From: DATAVB01 sp040414495
GTDB taxonomy: Bacteria; Actinomycetota; Actinomycetes; Mycobacteriales; QHCD01
Length of the DNA: 64,000 nt
Reading direction: 5' to 3'
Assembly (NCBI GenBank): GCA_040414495.1
Contig: JBEDUI010000282.1
Span: 14,409 to 78,408 of the forward strand
The position numbers were made by a program, and so were the translations under genes. The notes beneath the pieces are model-generated. The model was not told where the DNA came from and made no database searches. It saw only the letters and a program-made list of their open reading frames with translations. The first letter of the stretch is position 1. Each line of letters starts with the position of its first letter. Positions 34,778 through 44,627 of the stretch are shown here, in pieces.

Positions 34778-34790
34778 GTAAGGAGTGATT

Positions 34791-36446
34791 ATGAGCCGGC
34801 AGAGCGTCGCTAAAGCTCATCAGAAGATCCAAGAGCTAGCTTGGGAGCCGGCGTACCACGAGCCGGTATCGCAGTATGGCACTGACTACACATTCCAGAA
34901 GGCGAAGAAGAAGGACCCCCTGAAGCAGGTTCTGCGGTCCTACTTCCCGATGCAGGAGGAAAAGGACAATCGCGTGTATGGCGCCGAGGACGGCGCTATT
35001 CGTGGAAACATGTTCCGCGGCGTGCAGGAGCGCTGGATGGAGTGGCAGAAGCTCTTCCTGAGCATCATTCCACTTCCGGAAATTTCCGCGGCACGCGCTA
35101 TGCCGCTACTTTTCCGTACAGTGCCGAACCCGGAGCTGCACAACGGCCAGGCGATCCAGATGATCGACGAGGTCAGGCACTCCACGATTCAGCAGAATCT
35201 CAAGCGTCTGTACATGCAGAACTACATTGACCCCGCCGGGTTCAACAGCAGCCTGCGCGACTTCCAGAACGACTACTGCGGCACCATTGGACGGCAATTC
35301 GCTGAAGGCTTCATCACCGGCGACGCCATCACGGCCGCAAGCATCTATCTGACAATCGTGGCCGAAACGGCCTTTACCAACACGCTTTTCGTCGCGATGC
35401 CGGCCGAGGCGGCAGCCAACGGTGACTACTTGCTGCCGACGGTCTTCCACTCGGTGCAATCCGACGAGTCGCGGCACATCAGCAACGGGTACGCGACGCT
35501 GCTGATGGCGTTGTCAGACGAGAGCAACCACCAGCTCCTCGAGCGGGACCTGCGCTACGCATGGTGGAACAACCACCGCGTCGTGGATGCCGCTATCGGC
35601 ACGTTCATCGAGTACGGCACGAAGGACCGCCGTAAGGATCGGGAAAGCTACGCCGAAATGTGGCGCCGGTGGATTTACGACGACTACTACCGCAGCTATC
35701 TTGTTCCGCTGGAAAAGTACGGCCTGGTAATTCCACACGACCTCATTGAGGAAGCCTGGAACCAGATTTGGAACAAGGGCTACGTACACGAAGTCGCGCA
35801 GTTCTTCGCCACCGGCTGGATCGCCAACTACTGGCGGATCGACCCGATGACCGATGAGGACTTCGAGTGGTTCGAGTACAAGTACCCAGGCTGGTACGAC
35901 AAGTACGGCAAGTGGTGGGAGAACTACAACCGACTCTCGGTTCCGAACGGGCACAACCCGATCGCCTTCGAAAGCGTCGATTACGTTTACCCGCACCGCT
36001 GCTGGACCTGCATGGTGCCATGCCTGGTTCGCGAAGACATGGTGATCGACAAGGTAGACGGGCAGTGGCGGACCTACTGCTCCGAGCCGTGCCGGTGGAC
36101 GGACGCTGAGGCGTTCCGCCCGACATTCCAGGGCCGCTCGACGCCGAACATGGGCCAGCTCATCGGGACGCGCGAGTGGGAGACGATGTACCACAACTGG
36201 AACTTCGCCGACATTGTTTCCGACATGGGCTTCGTGCGGGACGACGGCAAGACCCTTGTGGCGCAGCCGCACCTGCACCTGGATGACCCGAAGAAGATGT
36301 GGACACTTGACCATTTGCGTAAGTGCCCGCCATTCCCGAGCCCGAATGTGACCCTCAACGAGATGACGGATGCCGAGCGCCAGGCATTCCACGCTGACTA
36401 CATCCGTCAGGGCCCGGCCGGACGACCGGCGCCAGCACAGGCCTGA
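34791..36446 (+). CDS. prmA: Propane 2-monooxygenase, large hydroxylase subunit
   Basis: 551 residues. Di-iron ligands are seen as E97 (LPEISA), E127/H130 (DEVRH), E192 (VAETAF) and E226/H229 (DESRH), the two ExxH pairs of soluble di-iron monooxygenases. Matches the PrmA/MimA class that hydroxylates propane to 2-propanol and also acts on acetone and phenol. Start ATG with AAGGAG upstream. Heads an operon with order prmABCD as in Gordonia and Rhodococcus. Confidence 0.95.
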   Translation: MSRQSVAKAHQKIQELAWEPAYHEPVSQYGTDYTFQKAKKKDPLKQVLRSYFPMQEEKDNRVYGAEDGAIRGNMFRGVQERWMEWQKLFLSIIPLPEISAARAMPLLFRTVPNPELHNGQAIQMIDEVRHSTIQQNLKRLYMQNYIDPAGFNSSLRDFQNDYCGTIGRQFAEGFITGDAITAASIYLTIVAETAFTNTLFVAMPAEAAANGDYLLPTVFHSVQSDESRHISNGYATLLMALSDESNHQLLERDLRYAWWNNHRVVDAAIGTFIEYGTKDRRKDRESYAEMWRRWIYDDYYRSYLVPLEKYGLVIPHDLIEEAWNQIWNKGYVHEVAQFFATGWIANYWRIDPMTDEDFEWFEYKYPGWYDKYGKWWENYNRLSVPNGHNPIAFESVDYVYPHRCWTCMVPCLVREDMVIDKVDGQWRTYCSEPCRWTDAEAFRPTFQGRSTPNMGQLIGTREWETMYHNWNFADIVSDMGFVRDDGKTLVAQPHLHLDDPKKMWTLDHLRKCPPFPSPNVTLNEMTDAERQAFHADYIRQGPAGRPAPAQA

Positions 36447-36468
36447 CCGCCAACGACGGCGAATGGCC

Positions 36469-36503
36469 GGGGAGGACCTCGTGCAAGCCGCGGGGTCCTC
36501 CCC
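36469..36503 (+). terminator. Hairpin between prmA and prmB
   Basis: GGGGAGGACC and GGTCCTCCCC form a perfect 10-bp stem with a 15-base loop within the 96-base prmA-prmB gap; no T-run follows. It probably protects or partly ends the prmA message, giving more hydroxylase than reductase. Confidence 0.55.
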
Positions 36504-36542
36504 GTACCTAATCCGCGAAGAAGGAGACCCTAAGAGGCAGAT

Positions 36543-37592
36543 ATGGCAGAAAAGCACCAGGTGCGCTTCGAGCCGGTAGGCATCGAGATCGAGGTTGATG
36601 AGGATCAGACGATCCTGCGGGCAGCGGCCGAGCAGGGCATCATGCTCATGCACGGCTGCAAGGAGGGCCAGTGCGCCTCGTGCAAATCCTTCATTCTCGA
36701 CGGGGATGACGTCGAGCACGAGCGCTATTCGACGTTTGCCCTACCTGACTTCGAGAAAGAAGAGGGATTCACTCTGCTGTGTCGGGCCCATGCGTATGAG
36801 GATCTGACCATCGAGCTGCTCAACTACGACGAGGAGATGATCCACTCAGGACTACCAATCCAGCAGGCAGTTGCCGAGGTCGTGTCCAACGAGAACGTCA
36901 CGCACGATATGCGCCATCTCGTGCTGCAACTCGTGGAACCGACCTCGTTGAAGTATTTTCCCGGCCAGTACGTGGATTTCGCCGTACCTGGCAGCGAGGA
37001 GACCCGATCCTTTTCGATGGCGAACGCAACCAGTACGGGTGGGCGACTCGAGTTCGTCATCAAAATCTATCCCGGCGGTCTTTTCTCCCATTTCCTGGAC
37101 ACGCGTGTGTCGCCGGGCGATCGGCTCGATATCACCGGGCCGTTTGGGGTCTTCACATTGCGGGACGCTCCCGACGCGGAACTGGTATTCGTCGGCGGTG
37201 GGGCCGGCATGGCGCCGATACTGGCGCTACTCCGGTCGATGCTCGATCGGGGCATCGAACGGAAGGCCACCTTTTATTACGGGGCACGTGGCCGGCGGGA
37301 CCTGTGTTTCGAGGAGGAACTGCGGGAGTTGGAGGAGAAGCTCCCGGATTTCCGTTATGTGCCGGCGTTATCCGAGCCCGACGAGGCGGACGGATGGGAT
37401 GGTGAGGTTGGCATGATCACCGACGTCCTACGCCGGGCGGGACACGATTTGAAAGGTGCCGACGCGTATGTGTGTGGGCCGCCACCCATGGTGGAGGCGG
37501 CATTGGAATTGCTCCCCACGCTTGGCGTCGCGGAAAGACGCGTCTTCTACGACAAGTTCACGACGACCGGTGATTCGGACGACGACTCGTGA
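36543..37592 (+). CDS. prmB: Propane monooxygenase reductase
   Basis: 349 residues. Plant-type [2Fe-2S] domain with Cys39, Cys44, Cys47 and Cys80, then an FAD domain with RSFSMAN and a NAD(P)H domain with GGGAGMAPI. Passes electrons from NADH to the hydroxylase. ATG follows AAGGAG-like bases. Same operon. Confidence 0.95.
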   Translation: MAEKHQVRFEPVGIEIEVDEDQTILRAAAEQGIMLMHGCKEGQCASCKSFILDGDDVEHERYSTFALPDFEKEEGFTLLCRAHAYEDLTIELLNYDEEMIHSGLPIQQAVAEVVSNENVTHDMRHLVLQLVEPTSLKYFPGQYVDFAVPGSEETRSFSMANATSTGGRLEFVIKIYPGGLFSHFLDTRVSPGDRLDITGPFGVFTLRDAPDAELVFVGGGAGMAPILALLRSMLDRGIERKATFYYGARGRRDLCFEEELRELEEKLPDFRYVPALSEPDEADGWDGEVGMITDVLRRAGHDLKGADAYVCGPPPMVEAALELLPTLGVAERRVFYDKFTTTGDSDDDS

Positions 37593-37639
37593 GGTCCGGT
37601 ACCCGATCAGGCAAATCTCTGACGTAAAGGAAGAAGCCG

Positions 37640-38809
37640 ATGACAACCACGCAAGTACGTAGCGTGCCGAAGCCTGTCTTCACTGACGCCGAGGCGGGTG
37701 CCAAGGAGTTCCCGGACTCGCATGAACGGCGATTCAACTACTTCAACCCGCAAAAGCGTAAGCAGAGCCACTATGAGGACGTCACGGTCGAGGTCCAGCC
37801 CGACCCGCGGCACTATCTCGCGCAGGGCTGGCTCTACGGCTTCTCCAATGGCATCGGCGGTTACCCGCTGGACTGGACAATCCTCAAGGCGTGGGGCACC
37901 GATCGGCCGGAGCCGGTACGGTCCCCCGGCTCGGGCGGACAGGGATATGAATGGCCGGCGCTGGGCTGGCACGAATTCCGCGATCCCAATGAGGAATGGG
38001 AGCTGACGCTCTACCGGTACAACGCGAACGTGGTGCGCCAGCTCAACCAGAACGTCGAGGCGGCCCGCGGGTCGAAGGCGTTCGAGCAGTGGAACCGCTC
38101 CTGGGTCGACTTCGTGGCGAACCACGTGGGCGCCTGGATGCACGTCGACCACGGCCTTGGCCTCTACCTGTTCTCCAACGCCAACCGCCGAGCCCCGACG
38201 AATATGCACAACAACGCCGTTTCGGTGAACGGCATGCACCGCATCCGCGCGGCGCAGGACCTCGCGCTGTATAACCTCACGCTGAGCGAGGAGATCAACG
38301 GATTCGACGGCACGGCGCATTTGACCGTGTGGAACGATGACCCGACCTGGCAGGGTGTCCGGCAACTCGCCGAGCAGCTCACGGCGATCGACGACTGGTG
38401 CGAGGCCATTTTCGCGGCCAACGTCGTATTCGAGCCGCTGATCGGCGAGCTGTTCCGCAGCCACCTGGTCCAGCAGGCCGCGCCCCGCAACGGGGACTTC
38501 GTCACCCCGACCCTGATCGGCGCCGCCGAATACGACTACGCCGAACGGGACCTGCGGTACACCCGGGTCATGTTCGACCTGTTGATCAATGACCGTGAAT
38601 TCAGCAAAGAGAACACGGCAATTCTGCAACGGTGGTTGACCGATTGGACGCCGCGGTGCATCCAAGCAGCGCGGACCCTGCAACCGCTGTGGTCGCTGCC
38701 AGAGTCGAAGCCGCCGCGCTTCGAGGACGGACTCGACCGGGCGAAGAGCCGCTTTATCGGCATTCTGTCTGACCTGGGATTGCAAGTACCAAAGGAGCTG
38801 AACCAGTGA
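37640..38809 (+). CDS. prmC: Propane monooxygenase, small hydroxylase subunit
   Basis: 389 residues. Ferritin-like fold without full di-iron ligands, as in beta subunits of the family; recognised segments are RRFNYFNPQKRKQSHYEDV and the Trp-rich YLAQGWLYGFSNG. Binds the large subunit to form the hydroxylase dimer. GTGA overlap with prmD. Confidence 0.94.
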   Translation: MTTTQVRSVPKPVFTDAEAGAKEFPDSHERRFNYFNPQKRKQSHYEDVTVEVQPDPRHYLAQGWLYGFSNGIGGYPLDWTILKAWGTDRPEPVRSPGSGGQGYEWPALGWHEFRDPNEEWELTLYRYNANVVRQLNQNVEAARGSKAFEQWNRSWVDFVANHVGAWMHVDHGLGLYLFSNANRRAPTNMHNNAVSVNGMHRIRAAQDLALYNLTLSEEINGFDGTAHLTVWNDDPTWQGVRQLAEQLTAIDDWCEAIFAANVVFEPLIGELFRSHLVQQAAPRNGDFVTPTLIGAAEYDYAERDLRYTRVMFDLLINDREFSKENTAILQRWLTDWTPRCIQAARTLQPLWSLPESKPPRFEDGLDRAKSRFIGILSDLGLQVPKELNQ

Positions 38810-39177
38810 CCACATTCAAGACGGCCGAGAGCCCGTTCAAGGCGAACCACACCGCGTCCGGGAGATGCGGCTTCACGCTGATGAACAACCAGGTCGGCGT
38901 CATCGTCGCCGAAGTGCTGGAACAGCTGCCCAACGTCACGATCACCCACCTGCCATCAATGATCAGGGCCGATGGCACCGGGCGTTTCGAGGTCGTCTAC
39001 TCCGATGTGGACGAAGCAGCCGGTGAGGAAGAGGGCTGGTTCAACCAGATGGAGTTCGAGGAGAGCATGTCCACCCATTACGGGCGGATGGTGCACCTCG
39101 ATGACCGGACGCTCTTCTTCGCCAACCCGGAGGACGCCGCCGAATATCTCGACTTCGACCTCGTAGCACGTACCTGA
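38806..39177 (+). CDS. prmD: Propane monooxygenase coupling protein
   Basis: 123 residues. MmoB/DmpM-type effector: FTLMNNQVGVIVAEVLEQLPNVTITHLPSMIRADG is typical. No cofactor. It tunes O2 activation at the di-iron site. GTG start within the prmC stop. Confidence 0.92.
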   Translation: MTTFKTAESPFKANHTASGRCGFTLMNNQVGVIVAEVLEQLPNVTITHLPSMIRADGTGRFEVVYSDVDEAAGEEEGWFNQMEFEESMSTHYGRMVHLDDRTLFFANPEDAAEYLDFDLVART

Positions 39178-39229
39178 CAACTCGCATTTCGGGAGTACCG
39201 CACTCGATTCAGCCCTGGGAGGGATCACC

Positions 39230-40267
39230 GTGTACGAAAGGAATGGCGAGAAGTATTTCGTCGTCGACAGCCATACCCATTTCTGGGACGCCAGTCCGGC
39301 GAACTGGGTATCGGGACAAGAGCAGTTCGCCAAGGGTTGGATCGAGTGCTTCCACGCCTACCAGGGGCTCGGACCGCCAGAGACACACTGGCCGATCGAG
39401 CAATTCCAGAAGTACTCCGAAGACCGGATGATGAAGGACCTGTTCGAAGACGGCCACGTCGACATCGCGATCTTCCAGCCGACAAATCTGCGGCAGTGGT
39501 ACAAGAACGGCTTCAACACCACTGAGGCAGACGGTGCGATGGCCGAGCGGCATCCGGGCAAGTTTGTCGTCAACAGCAGCTTCGACCCGCGCGAGGGCGA
39601 CGCCGGAATGAAGGCGTTCGAGGAGCGGGTCAAGCGGTACGGCTGCAAGGGCGTCAAGCTCTACACCGCCGAGTGGTACGGCGATTCTCGTGGCTGGAGC
39701 CTGAAGGACCCGGAGGCCGCGCGGTACCTGGACAAATGCCAGGAACTGGGCGTGAAGAACATTCACGTACACAAGGGCCCGACGATCTGGCCGTTGGACA
39801 AGGACGCCTTCGATGTATCCGATGTGGACTATGTCGCGACGAACTTCCCCGACCTGAACTTCATCGTCGAGCACGTCGGCCTACCCCGGATCGAGGACTT
39901 CTGCTTCATGGCGACGCAGGAGCCCAATGTGTACGCGGGTCTGGCCGTCGTCATCGGTGGGCTGATGCACGCCCGGCCGCGGTTCTTCGCCAAGGTCATG
40001 GGCGAGCTGATGTTCTGGCTGGGCGAGGACAAGATGCTCTTCGGCGCCGACTACGCCATCTGGGAGCCGAAGTGGCAGGTCGAGGGTTTCGTCGAGTGGA
40101 ATATGCCCGATGACCCGGAATTCGCCGACTACGCCAAGTTCAGCGTCGAGGCCAAGAAAAAGATTCTCGGCCTGAACGCGGCCCGGCTCTACGATCTCGA
40201 GATTCCGACCGACCTCGAGGCCGAGGCAGAGCCGACCGAACCGTCGGTCGTACCAGCGGTGCGATGA
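39230..40267 (+). CDS. Amidohydrolase-family protein of the prm operon
   Basis: 345 residues. Metal motif DSHTHFWD is near residue 12, with further ligands GVKNIHVHKGP, VEHVGLPR and a terminal Asp in FGADYAIW. ACMSD-like or TIM-barrel hydrolase. The same gene follows prmABCD in other actinobacteria and was shown to be needed for activity in the mim system only in some studies (recollection); role could be maturation or later catabolism. GTG with GGGAGG upstream. Confidence 0.88.
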   Translation: MYERNGEKYFVVDSHTHFWDASPANWVSGQEQFAKGWIECFHAYQGLGPPETHWPIEQFQKYSEDRMMKDLFEDGHVDIAIFQPTNLRQWYKNGFNTTEADGAMAERHPGKFVVNSSFDPREGDAGMKAFEERVKRYGCKGVKLYTAEWYGDSRGWSLKDPEAARYLDKCQELGVKNIHVHKGPTIWPLDKDAFDVSDVDYVATNFPDLNFIVEHVGLPRIEDFCFMATQEPNVYAGLAVVIGGLMHARPRFFAKVMGELMFWLGEDKMLFGADYAIWEPKWQVEGFVEWNMPDDPEFADYAKFSVEAKKKILGLNAARLYDLEIPTDLEAEAEPTEPSVVPAVR

Positions 40268-41028
40268 TCGCCGCCTCTGTCGCCGACCAGACCGCCGCCC
40301 TCAAGTCGGCGGTCTGGTCGGCACTGTCCACAGTGCGCGATCCGGAACTGGACGAACCGCTCACCGACCTGGGTTTCGTGTCGGAGTGCCAGGTCGCGGC
40401 CGGTGGGTCGGCCAGCGTCCGGCTGCGGCTGCCCACCTATTTCTGCGCCCCGAACTTCGCCTATCTCATGGTGGCCGACGCCTACGATGCGGTCAGCGCG
40501 GTGCCCGGGGTGGCGCAGACCGAGGTCCGGCTGGAGGACCATTTCGCTGCCGATGCCATCAACACGGGGGTGGCGGCCCGCTCCGGCTTCGTCGCTTCGT
40601 TCGAGGGTGAAGCGGTGGATGAGTTGGACAAGTTGCGGGCGGACTTTCTGCGTAAGGCGGTCTTCGCCGGCACCGACCGGGTTTGCCGGTCGCTGCGTTC
40701 GTCCGGTGTGGACACGGCCGAACTGGCCGACCTCACCCTGGGGGATGTGCCGGACGATCCGGTGAAGGAGCGGCTGCGGGATCGACGGCGCGAGCTTGGT
40801 CTGTCCTATGAGGACAGTGCGGCCCTGGTCATCGACCCGGAAACCGGCGCGGCGGTTGCGGCCGAGGATCTGCCACAGCATCTGGGCCGGGCCCGCATCA
40901 CCCGGGTCAGTCAGGAAGCCAACGCCGGCGTCTGTCGCGGCATGCTGCACGCGCGCTATGGCCCGCCGGCCAATTCGCTTCTTCCGATTATTTCCAGCGC
41001 TGCGACTGAGGAGGAGAACGCATCATGA
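40264..41028 (+). CDS. MIP18/DUF59-type Fe-S assembly protein
   Basis: 254 residues. N-terminal MIP18 domain: VRDPELDEPLTDLGFVSE and LRLPTYFCAPNFAYLMVADA, followed by about 110 residues of uncertain fold with ATTGAAVAAEDLP-like C-terminal region and CRGMLHARYG. Related to SufT; may help load iron into the hydroxylase. ATGA overlaps on both sides. Confidence 0.85.
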   Translation: MIAASVADQTAALKSAVWSALSTVRDPELDEPLTDLGFVSECQVAAGGSASVRLRLPTYFCAPNFAYLMVADAYDAVSAVPGVAQTEVRLEDHFAADAINTGVAARSGFVASFEGEAVDELDKLRADFLRKAVFAGTDRVCRSLRSSGVDTAELADLTLGDVPDDPVKERLRDRRRELGLSYEDSAALVIDPETGAAVAAEDLPQHLGRARITRVSQEANAGVCRGMLHARYGPPANSLLPIISSAATEEENAS

Positions 41029-42050
41029 AGGCGGTACGACTGCACTCCTACCACAAGCAACCGGTTATCGAAGAAGTCCCGGAGCCCAAGGTCAGCGGAC
41101 CACTGGACGTGGTCGTGAAAATCGGCGGCGCCGGAGTATGCCGTACCGACCTGCACATCATCGACGGACAGTGGGCCGAACGGTCCGGCGTGGGACTGCC
41201 GTACACGATCGGCCACGAAAACGCCGGCTGGGTACATGAAGTCGGCGCCGCCGTCACCAATGTGGCGCCCGGTGACACGGTGATCCTGCATCCCACGCCG
41301 ACCTGCGGACTCTGCCACGCCTGCCGCGCTGGCGACGATATGCACTGCATCAACAGCAGATTCCCCGGAATCGACTCCGACGGCGGAATGGCCGAATATC
41401 TGCTGACCTCGGCCCGGGCCTGTATCAAGCTCGACCCGAACACGCAGCCGGAGGACGTGGCCGCGCTGGCCGACGCTGGAATCACCGCCTATCACGCGGT
41501 ACGCAAGGCCGTGCCCCTGCTGTATCCGGGAACGGTATGCGTGGTGAACGGCGCCGGCGGCCTGGGCCACATTGGAATCCAGTCGCTCAAGGCGTTGACC
41601 ACGGCGCGCATCATCGTGGTGGACCGCAACGCCGACGCCCTCAAACTGGCCGAGCAATTGGGCGCCGACCACACCGTATTGGCCGACGGAAAGCACGTCG
41701 CCGCGGTGCAGGACCTCACGGGCGGCAACGGTGCCGAAGTCGTTCTGGACTTCATCGCCGAGCAGGGCGCGCAACAGGACGCATTCGCGATGACCCGCGA
41801 TGGTGGCTCCGATTTCATCATCGGCTACGGCAGCAACCTCGATATTCCGACGATGGACATCATCGCCACCGAACGGAATATTGTCGGCAACCTGGTCGGC
41901 ACGTACAACGACCTCGTTGAGCTCATGGTCCTGGCGCAAGCAGGACGGATCACCCTGCACACCAGGAAGTACCCACTCGACGCAGCATTGGACGCGCTCG
42001 CCGATCTTGACGCCGGCCAGGTCCGTGGCCGCGCGATTCTCACGCCTTAA
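41025..42050 (+). CDS. adh1: Zinc alcohol dehydrogenase (2-propanol)
   Basis: 341 residues. Catalytic zinc in GVCRTDLH and GHENAG; structural zinc in CGLCHACRAGDDMHC; Rossmann GAGGLGHIG. In Gordonia the equivalent gene oxidises 2-propanol to acetone. Overlaps the MIP18 stop; likely same operon. Symbol given by operon homology. Confidence 0.9.
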   Translation: MKAVRLHSYHKQPVIEEVPEPKVSGPLDVVVKIGGAGVCRTDLHIIDGQWAERSGVGLPYTIGHENAGWVHEVGAAVTNVAPGDTVILHPTPTCGLCHACRAGDDMHCINSRFPGIDSDGGMAEYLLTSARACIKLDPNTQPEDVAALADAGITAYHAVRKAVPLLYPGTVCVVNGAGGLGHIGIQSLKALTTARIIVVDRNADALKLAEQLGADHTVLADGKHVAAVQDLTGGNGAEVVLDFIAEQGAQQDAFAMTRDGGSDFIIGYGSNLDIPTMDIIATERNIVGNLVGTYNDLVELMVLAQAGRITLHTRKYPLDAALDALADLDAGQVRGRAILTP

Positions 42051-42085
42051 ACCGCCGCAGCACACGGACGACAGGAGCACGCACC

Positions 42086-43777
42086 ATGGCAAAGGAACTC
42101 CGCTTCGGGTCGGAAGCCCGCGACCTGCTGCTGGTGGGGGTCAACCAGCTGGCCGATGCCGTGAAATCGACGTTGGGGCCGAAGGGCCGCAACGTCATCA
42201 TCGAGAAGATCACCGGATCGCCGGTCGTCACCAATGACGGCGTGACGATCGCGCGGGAAATACATTTGAAGAACCAATTCGAAAATATGGGCGCGCAGCT
42301 GGTGAAAGAGGCTGCGATCAAGACCAACGACGTCGTCGGCGACGGAACGACCACGGCCACCGTGCTGGCCCAGGCCATTGTCCGGGAGGGAATGCAGGCC
42401 ATCGCCGCCGGCGGCAACCCGGTGCTCATCAAACGCGGTATCGACCATGCGGTCGGCCGGCTCGTCGATCATCTGGAGAAGGCGGCCCACCCGGTCGTCA
42501 GCGAACGCGATTACGCCCGGGTCGCGTCGATTTCCGCCAACGACGATGACCAGGTCGGCGAGGTCATCGCCAAGGCCCTGCACACCGTCGGGGACAGCGG
42601 TGTGGTGACGGTCGAGGAGTCGCCGGCGATAGGAATGCGGGTCGATTTCGTCGAGGGCTTTGAATTCGACAACGGCTACGTCTCCCCCTATCTGGTTACC
42701 GATCCCGGTCGGCTCGAGTCGGTGCTCGACGACCCGTACATCCTGATGAGCGCGGAAAAGGTGACCCATGTCCAGCAGCTCATGCCCGTGCTGGACAAGA
42801 TCATGCGGGCACCGCATCCGCTGGTGTTGATCGCGGAAACCGTCGAGGGCACCGCGCTGAGCATGCTGGTGCACAACCACACCAACGGCATCTTCAAAGC
42901 GGTGGCGATCCGGGCACCTGGTTTCGGTGACCGCCGGCTGCACAAATTGGAGGACCTGGCCGCGGTCGTCGGCGGGAAGGTGCTCTCGAAACAGTCCGGC
43001 TTCGCGATGGAGAACATGACTCTGGAGCATCTGGGTCGGGCCAAGCAGGTGCGGGTGACCGAGAATTCGACCACGATCATCGGTGGTGCGGGTTCGCCGG
43101 CCGATATCGAATTCCGCGCCAATCAATTGCGGGCCGAACTCTCCCGGGCCCAATTCGGAATCGACGAGGACGTGTTGACCGAACGGATCGGCGCCCTCAC
43201 CGGCAAGGTCGCGGTGATCCACGTCGGCGCGGCTACCCCGGCCGAGTTGAAAGAACTGCAACACCGGGTCGAGGACGCGCTGTCGGCGACCCGGGCCGCA
43301 ATGGCCGAGGGCATTGTCGCCGGTGGCGGCGCGGCTTTGCTGCACGCCGAGCGGGTCCTGACCGATCTCGATCTTGACGGTGACTACGCGACCGGAGCGG
43401 ACATCGTACGGCGTGCGCTGTGCGAGCCCGCATTTCTCATTGCCAGCAATGCCGGCAGTCCGGCCGAGGAAATCGTCGAGCACACCAGAGGACTCGGCGA
43501 CGATGAGGGTTACGACGCCCTGCTCGGACGGTATGGCGACATGGTCGACATGGGCATTATCGATCCACTTCGGGTCTGCCGGTCGGCGCTGCAGAACGGC
43601 GCATCGGTCGCCGGTCTGCTGCTCACCACAAACTCACTCATTGCCGAGGAACAGACCCCGTGGGGAGGGAGCCCAGCATTGATGACCGAGTTCGGTCCCC
43701 TGGACGAGGGTCTGCATCAGCCCTCGCCCGATTCCAGCACGCCTCAGTCACTGGGAATGGGCCCATCCGTGGGCTGA
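42086..43777 (+). CDS. GroEL paralogue dedicated to the monooxygenase
   Basis: 563 residues. GroEL signatures STLGPKGRNV, TNDGVTIARE, GDGTTTATVL and EGIVAGGGAALL are kept. The C-terminus lacks the repeated GGM tail and instead ends in a Pro/Ser-rich stretch LGMGPSVG. No GroES in the window. In mycobacteria the equivalent MimG helps fold the hydroxylase subunits. Confidence 0.92.
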   Translation: MAKELRFGSEARDLLLVGVNQLADAVKSTLGPKGRNVIIEKITGSPVVTNDGVTIAREIHLKNQFENMGAQLVKEAAIKTNDVVGDGTTTATVLAQAIVREGMQAIAAGGNPVLIKRGIDHAVGRLVDHLEKAAHPVVSERDYARVASISANDDDQVGEVIAKALHTVGDSGVVTVEESPAIGMRVDFVEGFEFDNGYVSPYLVTDPGRLESVLDDPYILMSAEKVTHVQQLMPVLDKIMRAPHPLVLIAETVEGTALSMLVHNHTNGIFKAVAIRAPGFGDRRLHKLEDLAAVVGGKVLSKQSGFAMENMTLEHLGRAKQVRVTENSTTIIGGAGSPADIEFRANQLRAELSRAQFGIDEDVLTERIGALTGKVAVIHVGAATPAELKELQHRVEDALSATRAAMAEGIVAGGGAALLHAERVLTDLDLDGDYATGADIVRRALCEPAFLIASNAGSPAEEIVEHTRGLGDDEGYDALLGRYGDMVDMGIIDPLRVCRSALQNGASVAGLLLTTNSLIAEEQTPWGGSPALMTEFGPLDEGLHQPSPDSSTPQSLGMGPSVG

Positions 43778-43819
43778 CCGACTGGGCGGACGAGTCCCGC
43801 AGAACAGAGGTCGATCGCA

Positions 43820-44515
43820 ATGTCTCAAACTCACCGCAATGAAGCTCCGACCACCCCGACATCGCAGGAAGTGCGCGATTTGGTCGAGCGCGAAGGAACC
43901 GCCCCACCCGCGCCTACTGGCGTCATCGTAGGTGCGGGCGGCGATCCGCTCATTATCGGGTTGCCCATTTTCGCGGTCGGGTCGCTCGCATTGGGCATGG
44001 CGCTGATCGGCGTTGTCGATCTGACAGCACTGTCCTCGATCGTGCCGATCATCCTGGCCGGCACCGGTCTGTACCTGCTGGTCGTGACGGTATGGGCGGC
44101 GTTGTTGGGTCAGACCATGGTGGCCGGAATTACCGGTACGTTCTCCGGATTCTGGCTCAGCCTGAGCATGCTGCTGCTGGGTTTGAACCACAACTGGTAC
44201 GGCATCAGACTCCTGCAGGTCGTCAGCGTTGAGAAGCTGTTCTTCATCGCCTGGGCTGCGCTGTTCTTCTTCCTGCTCATTCCGTGTTTGATGCTGCCGA
44301 TTGTGTATCCAGCGGTGGTTGCGCTCGTGGTGGTCGCGCTGTGTCTGGCGGCGTCGTCATTCTTCGCCGCGGATACCAACCTGCTCAAGGCAGCTGGCTA
44401 CATCGCGTTGGTGTTCTCGTTGTTAGGGTTCTATGCGTTCCTCAATGTGGCGTTCACCGCAATGAATTCCAAGGCGAAGATGCGCCCGCCGCTGGGGAAG
44501 GCGATGATTTCCTGA
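43820..44515 (+). CDS. YaaH/GPR1/FUN34 family acetate-type transporter
   Basis: 231 residues, six hydrophobic helices. The family pattern is seen in GDPLIIGLPIFAVGSLALGMALIG and GTFSGFWLSLSMLLLGL. Substrates are acetate, succinate or related acids. Last gene in the prm operon direction; may import or export the acetate formed from acetone (inference). Confidence 0.75.
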   Translation: MSQTHRNEAPTTPTSQEVRDLVEREGTAPPAPTGVIVGAGGDPLIIGLPIFAVGSLALGMALIGVVDLTALSSIVPIILAGTGLYLLVVTVWAALLGQTMVAGITGTFSGFWLSLSMLLLGLNHNWYGIRLLQVVSVEKLFFIAWAALFFFLLIPCLMLPIVYPAVVALVVVALCLAASSFFAADTNLLKAAGYIALVFSLLGFYAFLNVAFTAMNSKAKMRPPLGKAMIS

Positions 44516-44543
44516 ATCTGAATATCTGAAGGGACCTATCAGG

Positions 44544-44615
44544 CCTCCCGGGTGCGCGTTCACCGGGCGGACGATATTCCACAATGGAACGTCCACCGGC
44601 TGAACCCCCGGGAGG
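44544..44615. terminator. Bidirectional terminator between prm operon and corA
   Basis: CCTCCCGGG at 44544-44552 pairs with CCCGGGAGG at 44607-44615, and inner GTTCA pairs with TGAAC. Lies between two convergent genes. Confidence 0.65.
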
Positions 44616-44627
44616 TCGCCCTTTGCC

